Below are positions 18,601 through 27,243 of a DNA stretch of 64,000 nucleotides, in pieces (positions within the stretch are counted from its first letter, which is position 1; every line of letters begins with the position of its first letter). Below the pieces are notes generated by a model. It saw only the letters and a program-made list of their open reading frames with translations. It ran no database searches and was not told the DNA's origin. Made by a program: the position numbers and the translations under genes. The DNA is from JBLIDK01 sp047632595 (lineage in GTDB: Bacteria > Bacteroidota > Bacteroidia > Sphingobacteriales > Sphingobacteriaceae). The stretch lies in contig JBLIDK010000005.1 in the NCBI GenBank assembly GCA_047632595.1, positions 6,588 to 70,587 of the forward strand. Reading direction: 5' to 3'.

Positions 18601-21600
18601 AGCAATTTTATAGCAGACCATTTACTGATTCACTTACAGTTTTAATTTCTTCAGATTGTGGAGAAACTTTTCAATCTTCAACCTATAAAAAAGGTTTGAA
18701 TAATTTATTTACTAACAATGGTAACCCTTCTAATGTTGGTAATTATTCTTGTGGTGGATGTGGTACTTTCACACCCTATATTCCTACAAATAGTCAATGG
18801 AGAAGAGAATCAGTTGATTTAAGTTCAGCAGTAGCAAATGGAGGTACGGGTTTGATAATTGCAATTGAAAGAGCTGGACCTCGTTTTAGTAACCATCTTT
18901 ATATTGATAATATTTTTGTGGATGACATTGGTGTTCCTGAAGCTGGCGTTTTAGTTGATAATGACACGATTTGTGTAAATCAATCGGTGACTTATTCGGA
19001 CGTAAGTAGAGGAAGAGTAGAGACGTACTCATGGAATTTTGGAGCTGGAGCTTCACCTGCTACTGCAACTGGCCCCGGACCTCATACTGTTACTTATACA
19101 ACAGCGGGTAAGAAAACGGTTAATCAAACTGTTACTGGACCTTACGGATCTGAAAACAAAAATTTTGTAGATATAATTGAGGTATTTCCACTGCCATCGA
19201 CAAGTGCTATTTCTGGCCCATCTGCTGTTTGTGAAGATGTAAAAGGAACTCAATTTAGCGTAAACAGTGCTGCAAATTCCTCTTTTCAATGGAGCGTTAC
19301 AGGTAATGCTTCAATTGTTTCAGGAAATGGTTCTAATATTATAGCGGTCGACTTTATAGATCAAAACACGCAGATAACAGTTGTACAAACGAATACATTA
19401 ACTGGATGTGTTGGACTTCCTATAAATAAAAGCATTCAAGTAAATCCATTACCTGAAGCTAATGCAGGAAATGATGCTACCATTTGTGATGGAGAAAGTT
19501 TATCAATAGGAATGAGTCCGATTGGTGGAGTAAGCTATAGTTGGACACCTACTACAAATGTTCAGTCTCCTAATACTGCAACAACTTCAGTTTCTCCAAA
19601 AGTTACTACAACCTATACTTTAAAAGCTACAGTGAATTCATCAGGATGTTTTAAAACTGATCAGGTTACAATAACTGCTAACCCAGTACCTGAGGCATTT
19701 ACAATAGCAAATAGTGTTAATTGTTCAGACGATAGTTTAGCAATTGGAAAATCTCCTGATGTTGTAGGAAATACTTATTCTTGGAGTCCAACTTTTGATA
19801 TGGATGATCCAACATCCTCAAATCCTAAAGTGTCTCCAAATTCCAATACTACCTATACCTTAACAGAAACAATAACCGCAACAGGTTGTACTAATTCAAA
19901 TGCTGTAACTTTACAGATTAACCCTGAACCAAGTGCAATAACTGGAGGGAGTATTAAATACATTTGCTTAGGCGATAGCTTTAAATTGGGAGCTCCAGCC
20001 AAGCCAGGCAATACTTATGTTTGGACACCAACTACAGGATTGTCAAATCCAAATATTTCAGATCCTCAAGCAAAACCAATAGTTTCTACGGATTATACCC
20101 TAACTGAAACTGTATTGTCAACCGGATGCGATTTGTCTAGAACTATAACAATTAATGTTGAACAGCCACCAAACGCAATAACTGGTGCTGATAAAACTCA
20201 ATGCTCAAATGATACAACACAAATTGGAGCTGCGCCAATAGGAGGGAATACTTATTTTTGGTCTCCTTCAGCTGGTTTGGACAACGTGTCTTTGGCTAAC
20301 CCAATGGCGTTTCCTCAGTTCACCACAACCTATACCTTGTTGGAAACAAGTGCAAAAGGTTGCACAAAAACGAATGAGGTAATCATAACTGTCAATCCTG
20401 CACCTGCTGCCTTTACAGGTGGAGATCGTATATTATGCAACACAGATACAATAACAATAGGTGGAGCTGCTATTGCTGGCAACACTTATAGTTGGACATA
20501 TAATCCAGATTTACCCGCTCCGTTTAATACTACCTTTACAACATCAACAGTTGAGGTAAGTCCAATTTTAGAAACGGTTTATACTTTAATTGAAAAAACT
20601 ACGGGTACAAATTGTCAAACAGAAAAATCAATTACTGTAACTCCTACTACGGCAGGTGTAGCAGTTGATGTAAGTGCTGAAGCTAGCCCATCAAACACAG
20701 TTTGTTTTGGCGAAACAATTAATTTTGAAGCAATCAGTTCAACATCAGGCGATAATCCAACTTATCAATGGCAAAAGAATGGGTCAAATATTGGTGGAGA
20801 AACAGATAGATTCTTCTCCTCTTCAACTTTAGTATCTGGAAATAAGATTAGAGTCATCATGACATCAGATTTAATTTGTGCTGATGGAAATACTAATCCA
20901 GCAACCTCTGGTGAAATTACGGTAACGGTTAATCCTAATCCAGCTCCATTAATTAATGTGAGTAAAGTAAATCCATTATGTCCTGGAGATTCAGTAATCT
21001 TAACGGCATCTGAAGGTGTTTCATGGCAATGGTCAAATGGAAAGTTCACAGAATCAATAAAAATAGGACAATCAGGGGTATTTAGTGTTTCTGTAGAGAA
21101 CGCTTCGGGTTGTGAGGGATCTTCTCCAACTTACGAAGTTGAATATACACCAGCACCTGTTCCTAATCCAGGAGCTAATCAAGCAATTTGTATAGGTGAA
21201 AGTGTGGATATTGGTGCACCATCTGTAACAGACATCAGTTATTCATGGACAAGTGATCTAAGTGGGTTTACTTCAACTGATGCGATGCCTAATGTAAGTC
21301 CAAGTATTACTACTAAATATTATTTAAACATTGTAGACGATATTACAGGCTGTACAGCAATCGACTCTGTTTTAATTGAGGTGACACCAATTCCTATTCC
21401 TGTTGCAGGAACAGACCAAAGTATTTGTATTGGTGAAAGTGCTGATATTGGAGAAACAGGCATTTCTGGGTTTAATTACTTATGGAAATCAAACCCAGTA
21501 GGGTTTAACTCAACTATTGGTGACCCAACAGTTAGTTCATCGGTAACTACCGTTTACGAAGTAATTATAGCAAACAATAGCAGTGGTTGTAAAGACAGTG

Positions 21601-22889
21601 CAGAAATAACAATAACAGTTAAACCTCAACCAGAAATTACTGATTTGAGTGGAGACGAAATTATCTGCGCTGATAATGAAAGTCAAATTACTGCACAAGG
21701 AACTGCAGGTTCACAGATTGATTGGTTTGATGTAGCAACCAATGGTTCTTCAATTTTCACAGGACCAACCTTTAGTACACCACCACTTTCTGGAAACTCA
21801 ATATATTTTGTTGAACCTATATTAAATGGTTGTTTAGGTGATCGTTTGTCGTTTGAAGTAGAAGTGATAAATAACCCTACCGCACCAGAAATTACTGGCG
21901 GTAATGCATATTGCTTTGGTGAAAATGTTACATTAGAGGTTGTAAATCCTTCACAATCATTAACGTATGAATGGTTTACGGATTCTGAAAACGGAATTAA
22001 AGTGCATGAAGGATTTTCATTAAATTTAGATTTAATGAATGACACTTCTTATTTTGTTGGAACTTCTTTAAATGGTAGTTGTAATAGTGCTTCTAGAACT
22101 AGAGTAGATTTGATTGCCATTCCGAATCCGACAATAGAACTCGCACAAGATTCGATATTTGTATGTGAAGGGGAGGATATTATTTTAAATCTTGTAGATT
22201 ATTCAACACTTGATTCTATCAAATGGTATAATTACAGTTTTCAATCGGGTTCTATAAGCACAAGTGATACCTTGCAGTTTACAGATATTTCTAGCGGTGG
22301 CACCTACCATGTAGTTGCTTATAGCAATGGATGTGTATCTAATTTTGATTCTGTAACTATAAGTATAATAGAAGTTATATCAGATTTTGAAGCAAATGAA
22401 ACTCAAATAGTATTGGGAGATACCATTAGGTTTACCAATTTATCAACGGTTGATGCAAATTATTTATGGGACTTTGGTGATGGTGAATTATCGCAAGATT
22501 TTGAACCAGAGCATATCTATGCGTTTTTAGGAACTTATTCAGTTTCTTTAAATGTTACTATAGATGGCTGTAATATTGCTGAAACCAAAATTGATTACAT
22601 CGTTGTTGATATGGACATTTCTGTTGAGCTTAAATCAGACTTAGATTTAAGTATCTCAATGTATCCAAATCCAGCTACAGACAATATTACTATTGAGGTT
22701 TCAAATCCCGATTTAGTAAGTGCATTATCAATTACTGATGTAACAGGTAAATTGGTGAAAACAATTGACGAAATTCAATTGAGAAATACTTCAATATTGA
22801 TTAGTGATTTAAGCCCTGGTGTATATATGTTAGGTATTGAGTTAATTGATGGAACGGTTGCAAACGAGCAGCTTATAATAACTAAATAA
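15696..22889 (+). CDS. Giant T9SS-exported surface protein: beta-propeller, PKD and Ig-like repeats, type A sorting domain
   Basis: This 2397-residue multidomain secreted protein has a signal peptide at about 1-20. A sortilin/BNR-like beta-propeller region at about 110-780 contains repeated Asp-box-like motifs (SSDQGSTW, STDGGASF, YSDNGVTW, TSDGGVNW). A PKD domain lies near 823 (KWNFGDPAS), a jelly-roll or MAM-like region at about 889-1075 and a second PKD-like unit near 1109 (SWNFGAGASP). A string of Ig-like repeats runs from about 1254 to 2100. A last PKD is near 2254 (YLWDFGDGE), and a type A sorting domain occupies about 2319-2397 (MYPNPATDNITIEV, then LSPGVYMLGIEL). It is predicted to be anchored on or released from the cell surface. 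The propeller could bind glycans or proteins; no catalytic residues are evident. The stop overlaps the yqeY start. Confidence 0.88.
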   Translation: MRKILFTLLISFSFLFIGDKVQLNHGVLTLKMRYAEMVTNHPYNQRPGYSKSDLKAIPKADRPDLAMERDFLMTMDPLLGYPPRERLNSIIKSLFKSDDEQDQSQGFGAAQAGATWVERGPASVGGRTRGLMWDPNDVSGKKVWAGATSGGLWYNNDITSSASQWVNVSDMWANLGVSVITHDPVNDDNYYVGTGESWTRRGGNGSHLVGFGIWKSSDQGSTWTQLSAASNLAYVNDIVVKNESGNGVIYAASERTTGFSVPHGVTGIMRSTDGGASFTNVHNLEAVNDLEIAADGRIWAGTKNGKVLYSDNGVTWTQSTSGLGNRVELGVAPSDANYVYAIFESANAVGGIRFSSNKGGAWVAKTEPADADDGIPNDDFSRGQAWYDLILTVDPNDKNKIYVGGIDFFRSFNNGDSWEQITKWSNNNNLAALSVPLVHADQHQMIFKPGSSSEAVFGNDGGVFYTSNLTASQTSLSIAQRNNAYNVTQFYCVAQGPNNGQNLYLGGAQDNGTSQLTSPGFSEASAVGGGDGAFCHIDQINSDIRIISSQSGNYQYTRNGSSYSSLTSGGDFIDESDYDDVAGIMYSDGNGGTSSSLKRTINIKSGTVSSSNISPTGYSGSASHFKVSPFVNTTLMVGTAQGDLFRITGANGGSPAATNIASGSMAGHLSCVEFGATANEMVAVYANFGVNNIWYTSDGGVNWTAKDGNLPDMPVRWALFNPDNNKQVLIATELGTWFCDDITVSSPVWTPANNGLANVRIDMLQIRSSDKQVLAGTHGRGFFTNDAAFDFDAEAFFTADVTEGCASLTVTFTNNSLGSNNNYKWNFGDPASVGNNTSTLENPTHTYTESGFYTVQLIATDAIDPGITDTLTELDFIEIYVTKRLPYSLDFEVTQFPYDEFTITQDLTAQDELWQRASVSAFGVGTGSAVLPNIEFNFSNIANGNSIILPAIDLASAISPQLSFDVAYEQFYSRPFTDSLTVLISSDCGETFQSSTYKKGLNNLFTNNGNPSNVGNYSCGGCGTFTPYIPTNSQWRRESVDLSSAVANGGTGLIIAIERAGPRFSNHLYIDNIFVDDIGVPEAGVLVDNDTICVNQSVTYSDVSRGRVETYSWNFGAGASPATATGPGPHTVTYTTAGKKTVNQTVTGPYGSENKNFVDIIEVFPLPSTSAISGPSAVCEDVKGTQFSVNSAANSSFQWSVTGNASIVSGNGSNIIAVDFIDQNTQITVVQTNTLTGCVGLPINKSIQVNPLPEANAGNDATICDGESLSIGMSPIGGVSYSWTPTTNVQSPNTATTSVSPKVTTTYTLKATVNSSGCFKTDQVTITANPVPEAFTIANSVNCSDDSLAIGKSPDVVGNTYSWSPTFDMDDPTSSNPKVSPNSNTTYTLTETITATGCTNSNAVTLQINPEPSAITGGSIKYICLGDSFKLGAPAKPGNTYVWTPTTGLSNPNISDPQAKPIVSTDYTLTETVLSTGCDLSRTITINVEQPPNAITGADKTQCSNDTTQIGAAPIGGNTYFWSPSAGLDNVSLANPMAFPQFTTTYTLLETSAKGCTKTNEVIITVNPAPAAFTGGDRILCNTDTITIGGAAIAGNTYSWTYNPDLPAPFNTTFTTSTVEVSPILETVYTLIEKTTGTNCQTEKSITVTPTTAGVAVDVSAEASPSNTVCFGETINFEAISSTSGDNPTYQWQKNGSNIGGETDRFFSSSTLVSGNKIRVIMTSDLICADGNTNPATSGEITVTVNPNPAPLINVSKVNPLCPGDSVILTASEGVSWQWSNGKFTESIKIGQSGVFSVSVENASGCEGSSPTYEVEYTPAPVPNPGANQAICIGESVDIGAPSVTDISYSWTSDLSGFTSTDAMPNVSPSITTKYYLNIVDDITGCTAIDSVLIEVTPIPIPVAGTDQSICIGESADIGETGISGFNYLWKSNPVGFNSTIGDPTVSSSVTTVYEVIIANNSSGCKDSAEITITVKPQPEITDLSGDEIICADNESQITAQGTAGSQIDWFDVATNGSSIFTGPTFSTPPLSGNSIYFVEPILNGCLGDRLSFEVEVINNPTAPEITGGNAYCFGENVTLEVVNPSQSLTYEWFTDSENGIKVHEGFSLNLDLMNDTSYFVGTSLNGSCNSASRTRVDLIAIPNPTIELAQDSIFVCEGEDIILNLVDYSTLDSIKWYNYSFQSGSISTSDTLQFTDISSGGTYHVVAYSNGCVSNFDSVTISIIEVISDFEANETQIVLGDTIRFTNLSTVDANYLWDFGDGELSQDFEPEHIYAFLGTYSVSLNVTIDGCNIAETKIDYIVVDMDISVELKSDLDLSISMYPNPATDNITIEVSNPDLVSALSITDVTGKLVKTIDEIQLRNTSILISDLSPGVYMLGIELIDGTVANEQLIITK
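19455..20640 (+). repeat. Five tandem Ig-like repeats of about 79 codons inside the giant protein
   Basis: Units begin near residues 1254, 1332, 1412, 1491 and 1570, a spacing of 78-80. Each shows the pattern C-x(1-3)-[DG]-[DEST]-S/T...IG, then Y-x-W near the middle, a TTYTL-like strand, a Gly-Cys pair and a closing V-x-x-NP. Similar units recur at about 1821 and 1901. The units have diverged in sequence, so this is an old protein-level duplication rather than a recent DNA repeat. Confidence 0.75.
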
Positions 22890-23338
22890 TGAACATATTT
22901 TCAGAAATTGATGGTTTAATTAAAAAGGCCATGCAAGAGAAATGTCAAGGTGATTTACGCGCTTTACGTTCAATAAAATCAGCCCTATTAATTGAGAAAA
23001 CTAATGCTGGCTGGGACGAAAGCAAAGCAGATGATGTCGGCATGAAAGTGCTTCAAAAACAAGCCAAACAACGTAAAGATTCATTAGAGATTTTTGAAAA
23101 ACAAAACCGTCCTGATCTTGCAGATAAAGAAAAAGAAGAATTAGAATTAATTGAGTCTTTGCTTCCAGCTTCATTAAGTGAAGAACAGGTAACCAAAATT
23201 GTTGATGAAATAATAGCCCAAGTAGGTGCAAACTCAATGAAAGACATGGGTAAGGTTATGGGAATGGCAAGTGCTAAATTAGCGGGCCAAGCCGATGGTA
23301 AAGTAATTGCTACAGTGGTTAAATCACGATTATCTTAA
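22889..23338 (+). CDS. yqeY: GatB/YqeY domain protein
   Basis: This 149-residue helical protein of the YqeY family resembles the tRNA-binding C-terminal region of the GatB amidotransferase subunit. Typical features are the N-terminal RALRSIKSALLIEKTN, the central ELELIESLLPASLSEEQV and the C-terminal KDMGKVMGMASAKLAGQADG. Its biochemical role is not established. The ATG shares a base with the stop of the giant T9SS gene (TAATG), and cvpA follows 3 bp after its stop. Confidence 0.93.
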   Translation: MNIFSEIDGLIKKAMQEKCQGDLRALRSIKSALLIEKTNAGWDESKADDVGMKVLQKQAKQRKDSLEIFEKQNRPDLADKEKEELELIESLLPASLSEEQVTKIVDEIIAQVGANSMKDMGKVMGMASAKLAGQADGKVIATVVKSRLS

Positions 23339-23341
23339 GGT

Positions 23342-23893
23342 TTGCATTGGTTCGACATACTAGCATTAGTGTTCCTTGCCCTTGCAATGTACAAAGGCTA
23401 TAAAAACGGCTTTATAAAGGAAATTATTGGTACAATTGCTGTAATTGCAGGTTTAATAGGAAGCTTTGCACTTGCTTATAAATTGACAACCTATCTTAAT
23501 GAAAATACTGATTGGCAAAGCAATTTTATCCCAATAATATCCTATTTTTTAGTGTTTATTGGAATTGTTTTAGCTGTTGTTATTATCGGAAAGCTCTTAA
23601 ACTATTTAATTAACATTACACTTTTGGGAATTTTTAACAGAGTGGCTGGGATAGCCGTTTCTGTTCTAAAATTCGCCTTTTTACTCAGTGTTTTAGTTTG
23701 GTTAGTAAAGGCAACTTCTTTTGTAAACGTTGAGAATTTAACCAATTCTAATACATTTAAATATGTTTCTCCAGTTGCACCTTGGGTATTTGATTTTTTT
23801 GGCAGACATTTTGATAATCTTAATGGACTGTGGGAGTCAATAAAAAGTCAGTTAGGTGAACCTGATTTAGAACCTCCAGATATTATTATATAA
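23342..23893 (+). CDS. cvpA: CvpA family membrane protein
   Basis: This 183-residue CvpA-family protein has four predicted membrane helices (about 3-20, 25-47, 62-85 and 98-120) and a soluble C-terminal tail. The N-terminal WFDILALVFLALAMYKGYK followed by GFIKEIIG is typical. Homologues in Proteobacteria are linked to colicin V production and envelope stress tolerance; the molecular function is unclear. The only initiator matching the family N-terminus is TTG at 23342, four bases after the yqeY stop. No good terminator follows. Confidence 0.88.
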   Translation: MHWFDILALVFLALAMYKGYKNGFIKEIIGTIAVIAGLIGSFALAYKLTTYLNENTDWQSNFIPIISYFLVFIGIVLAVVIIGKLLNYLINITLLGIFNRVAGIAVSVLKFAFLLSVLVWLVKATSFVNVENLTNSNTFKYVSPVAPWVFDFFGRHFDNLNGLWESIKSQLGEPDLEPPDIII

Positions 23894-23975
23894 TTCTTTG
23901 GAAATCTAAAATTTAACGGGGTCATTATTAATTTATATTTGTATTATTTCACTAGTACGAATTATTTATTCTAAA

Positions 23976-24008
23976 TTGATGGCTATATGAAGTATTCGTG
24001 TAATTTTG
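23976..24008 (+). promoter_or_regulatory. Promoter of the alpha/beta hydrolase-CBS-nadK operon
   Basis: TTG at 23976-23978 and TAATTTTG at 24001-24008 are separated by 22 bases and precede the ATG at 24032 by 23 bp. Both boxes fit the Bacteroidota TTTG/TAnnTTTG promoter. A further TATATTTG at 23934-23941 lies too far upstream to be the main start. Confidence 0.6.
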
Positions 24009-24031
24009 ACACACCTTCAACCAAATAATAA

Positions 24032-24793
24032 ATGGAATTAAAAGTAATAGAAGAAAAAGGTTTTCAGTATGTAGAACAAGGAGAGGGTGAAGTATTATTA
24101 TTACTTCATGGTCTTTTTGGGGCTTTAAGTAATTGGCAAGATGTTTTCGATAAGTTTTCACCCAACTATCGAGTAATAATTCCATTAATGCCGGTTTATG
24201 AAATGCCTCTACTTAAAACAAGTGTTAGTCACCTGGCTAAATACGTTCATAAATTTGTAAAGTTTATAGGAATAAAAGAGTTCACTTTATTGGGAAATTC
24301 TCTTGGAGGACACGTTGCTTTGGTTTTCGTTTTAGAACATCCAGAAATGGTAAGCGCCCTAATGTTAACAGGTAGTTCAGGTTTATATGAAAACTCAATG
24401 GGTGGAAGTTTCCCTAAACGAGAAGACTATAATTTTATTAAAGAAAAGGTTGAATACACTTTTTATGCTCCCGAAACTGCAACTAAAGAGCTTGTAGACG
24501 AGGTGTTTGAAATTGTAAACAATAGAAATAAGGTTATTCGAATTTTAGCTATGGCTAAATCAGCAATGCGTCATAATCTACGAAAAGAAATACCAGACAT
24601 TAAAATCCCCGTATGTTTAATTTGGGGACAACAAGATACTATTACACCACCAGAAGTGGCGCTTGAGTTTGATTCATTGTTGCCAAAATCTGAATTGCAC
24701 TGGATTGATAAATGTGGACACGCTGCAATGATGGAACAACCCCAGGCGTTTAACCTCATACTAGGTAACTTCTTAGAAAAACAAAAGAAATGA
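24032..24793 (+). CDS. Alpha/beta hydrolase
   Basis: This 253-residue alpha/beta-hydrolase fold protein has an oxyanion-hole motif LLLHGLFG. The catalytic triad is Ser90 in GNSLGG, Asp202 in GQQDTITPP and His230 in KCGHAAMMEQP. There is no signal peptide. The position before a CBS protein and nadK is common in Flavobacteriia, but the substrate is unknown; esterase or carboxylic-ester hydrolase activity is a general expectation for the family. The stop overlaps the CBS gene by 4 bp (ATGA). Confidence 0.88.
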   Translation: MELKVIEEKGFQYVEQGEGEVLLLLHGLFGALSNWQDVFDKFSPNYRVIIPLMPVYEMPLLKTSVSHLAKYVHKFVKFIGIKEFTLLGNSLGGHVALVFVLEHPEMVSALMLTGSSGLYENSMGGSFPKREDYNFIKEKVEYTFYAPETATKELVDEVFEIVNNRNKVIRILAMAKSAMRHNLRKEIPDIKIPVCLIWGQQDTITPPEVALEFDSLLPKSELHWIDKCGHAAMMEQPQAFNLILGNFLEKQKK

Positions 24794-25452
24794 TTGCAAG
24801 TGAATTAATAACAGATGGAATTCCACCACTAAAAACATCAGACACTGCCGAAAGAGCTTTGGCATGGATGGGTGAGTTTCGTGTTAATCATTTACCAATT
24901 GTAAACAATAGAGAGTTTTTAGGATTAATTTCTGAAGAAGATATTATTGACCTAAATGCTCCAACAGAAGTAATTGGTGCTCACTCGTTAAGTTTAATAA
25001 AGCCTTATGTTCTTGAAGATGCTCATATTTATGAGGTGATAAACCTTATAAATGAGCAAAAACTTACAATAGTTCCAGTATTAAATCATACCAAAACCTA
25101 TTTAGGACTTATTTCTTTGCAAGATTTGCTTGAAAATTTTGCTATGATGACTTCAGTAGAAGGAGCTGGCGGAATTTTAGTATTAGAATTGGGTGTAAGA
25201 GATTACTCCTTAGCGGAGATTGCAAGAATAATAGAAGGAGATGGTGCTAGAATTTTAAGTACTTATATAACATCCCATCAAGACTCAACTAAACTCGAAT
25301 TAACTTTAAAAATTGATAAAGATGATTTAACATACATCATCAATTCATTAGTTAGATTTAAGTATAAAATTAAAGGTTCGTACCATATTAATAAATTTTT
25401 GGACGATACCGTTGACAGATATGAGTCGTTGATGAAATATCTTAACATTTAG
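24790..25452 (+). CDS. CBS-domain pair protein with ACT-like C-terminus (AcuB-like)
   Basis: This 220-residue protein has two CBS motifs at about 1-125 (ALAWMGEFRVNHLPIVN; INEQKLTIVPVLN and YLGLISLQDLL). A C-terminal region at about 135-215 has the alternating pattern of an ACT domain (LVLELGVRDYSLAEIARII). CBS pairs bind adenosine nucleotides, so a sensor role is plausible and could concern the adjacent NAD kinase, though this is inference. It overlaps the hydrolase gene by 4 bp and lies 15 bp before nadK. Confidence 0.85.
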   Translation: MIASELITDGIPPLKTSDTAERALAWMGEFRVNHLPIVNNREFLGLISEEDIIDLNAPTEVIGAHSLSLIKPYVLEDAHIYEVINLINEQKLTIVPVLNHTKTYLGLISLQDLLENFAMMTSVEGAGGILVLELGVRDYSLAEIARIIEGDGARILSTYITSHQDSTKLELTLKIDKDDLTYIINSLVRFKYKIKGSYHINKFLDDTVDRYESLMKYLNI

Positions 25453-25467
25453 ACCAAAAAATTGTCT

Positions 25468-26376
25468 ATGAAGATTGCCCTTTATGGTCGTATTTACAAA
25501 AACTCAAGCCTAACTTACGTCCAAGAACTACTTGATGCATTAGAGCAGGTCCAGGCAGAAATTATAATTTTTAAGGACTACCACAATTACTTAAGTGGAA
25601 AGGTGAAAATCAGATCAAAAGTTGAAGTATTTTCTTCAAGCAATGAGTTGATTGGAGTTGATTACCTCTGCAGTATAGGTGGTGATGGCACTCTGCTTGA
25701 TTCTGTTAGACTAGTACAAGATAAAGGTATTCCTATAATTGGCATCAACATGGGGCGTTTAGGCTTTTTGGCTGGTATCAATAAAGGCAACATAAAAAGT
25801 GCTATAAATAGTCTTATTCAAGGTCATTATGTAATTGATCAAAGAACAATGTTGCAATTAGAGGTAGAGTCTCCATTATTTGAAGATTTTCACTGTGCTT
25901 TGAATGAAACAACAATTCATCAAAGTATTTCATCATCAATGATAAGGGTTCATACTTATTTGAATGGGGAATTTTTAAATTCTTATTGGGCAGATGGCTT
26001 AATAGTGGCTACTCCAACAGGTTCAACAGGCTATTCATTAAGTTGTGGTGGACCTATTATTTTTCCAAGATCCGGAAACTTTGTGATTACCCCAATTTCT
26101 CCTCATAATTTAAATGTAAGACCGGTAATTATTTCAGATGAAAGTGTTGTCACTTTTGAAGTTGAAAGTAGAGCACCGCATTTTAATCTATCCTTAGATT
26201 CTAGAACCGTAACTTTACCATTAAACACGCAAATAGCAGTTAAAAAAGCTCCTTTTTCGTTAAACTTAATTCGATTAAGCAATGAAAACTTTTTAAGTAC
26301 GTTAAGAGAGAAGCTTATGTGGGGCTTGGATAGCAGAAATTCAGGAGTTTCGGATGATGATAAAACCCAACATTAA
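25468..26376 (+). CDS. nadK: NAD kinase
   Basis: This 302-residue ATP-NAD kinase makes NADP from NAD in the cytoplasm. The hallmark GGDGT lies at 71-75 (SIGGDGTLLDSV), with the NE motif in LNETTIHQ and the substrate loop TPTGSTGYSLSCGGP. I start it at the ATG at 25468, giving MKIALYGRIY. A TTG two codons earlier is possible but gives no family-like extension. It belongs with the upstream hydrolase and CBS genes. Confidence 0.95.
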   Translation: MKIALYGRIYKNSSLTYVQELLDALEQVQAEIIIFKDYHNYLSGKVKIRSKVEVFSSSNELIGVDYLCSIGGDGTLLDSVRLVQDKGIPIIGINMGRLGFLAGINKGNIKSAINSLIQGHYVIDQRTMLQLEVESPLFEDFHCALNETTIHQSISSSMIRVHTYLNGEFLNSYWADGLIVATPTGSTGYSLSCGGPIIFPRSGNFVITPISPHNLNVRPVIISDESVVTFEVESRAPHFNLSLDSRTVTLPLNTQIAVKKAPFSLNLIRLSNENFLSTLREKLMWGLDSRNSGVSDDDKTQH

Positions 26377-26435
26377 GCGAATTAAAGAGCTATAATCAAG
26401 GCTAATTGTTAACTTCGCAGCCAATTTAATACGTA

Positions 26436-27242
26436 TTGAAACCACTAATCACTCTTCTTCTAATTATTGTTAACCTTTCGGTGGTTCAAGCTCAAAAAAA
26501 TGAGTTCGGATTAGAAGGAGGAGCAGCAGGTTATTTGGGTGATATTAATAAAAACGAATTGTTCTCATTTTCAGGGAGTTCCTTTAGGTTTTTCTATCGA
26601 TACAATAAAAATAATAGAATTTCTTACAGCTTAGGTTATTCAACTGGTACAATAAGGGCAAGCGATTCAAAATACGGCACCAGTGAAAATCAAATTGAAA
26701 GAAATTTAGATTTCACTTCTCAAATAAATGAAATTTCTGGATTAATGGAAATTAATTATTTCCCATATGTTAGCGGAAACATGTCGAAAAAATTCACTCC
26801 TTATTTATTTTATGGAATAACATTATTTCAATTTTCATCTACTACAGAGCTTGATGGTGTGGAGTATAAATTACGTTCGGTTGGTACAGAGGGACAGGGC
26901 CTAGCAGGGGGTGAAAAAGCGTACGCGCCATTTGGCATTGCCATACCTTTTGGTTTAGGCACAAGATTGAGACTAGGCAAACAATACAACTTAAATACTT
27001 CATTTGGTTACAGATTTACATCATCAGATTATATTGATGACATTGGAGGTGATTATCCTGATTTAAATCAGCTACAAGAAGAAAAAGGCGAATTTGCTGG
27101 AACATTATCAGATAGAAGCACTGATGGATTCGATAAATCCTTCACTCAAAGAGGCGATGATACTAATCTAGATAAGTACTTTTTCCTAACTATTGGAATC
27201 TCATACACTATAAATCCTTACCGCTGCCCACAGTTTTTTTAG
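26436..27242 (+). CDS. porG: PorG-like type IX secretion system outer-membrane protein (DUF6089)
   Basis: This 268-residue protein has a signal peptide (about 1-19, LITLLLIIVNLSVVQAQ) and a barrel-like strand pattern starting NEFGLEGGAAGYLGDINK. This N-terminus and the position directly before uppS and bamA are typical of PorG (DUF6089). PorG is an outer-membrane protein that associates with the PorK-PorN ring of T9SS. The start is TTG at 26436, the only initiator that retains the signal peptide. A TAACTTCG sequence 27 bp upstream is a near-match to the -7 box. uppS follows after 1 bp. Confidence 0.85.
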   Translation: MKPLITLLLIIVNLSVVQAQKNEFGLEGGAAGYLGDINKNELFSFSGSSFRFFYRYNKNNRISYSLGYSTGTIRASDSKYGTSENQIERNLDFTSQINEISGLMEINYFPYVSGNMSKKFTPYLFYGITLFQFSSTTELDGVEYKLRSVGTEGQGLAGGEKAYAPFGIAIPFGLGTRLRLGKQYNLNTSFGYRFTSSDYIDDIGGDYPDLNQLQEEKGEFAGTLSDRSTDGFDKSFTQRGDDTNLDKYFFLTIGISYTINPYRCPQFF

Positions 27243-27243
27243 A

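Noticed and set aside
19455..21600. Regular repetition suggesting a CRISPR-like or satellite array
   Set aside because: The period is about 237 bp, in frame, and conserved only at protein level (Ig-like repeats), with no identical short repeats.
21683..22045. Antisense open frame of 120 codons inside the giant T9SS gene
   Set aside because: It lies wholly opposite well-supported Ig-like repeats and has no start context or domain.
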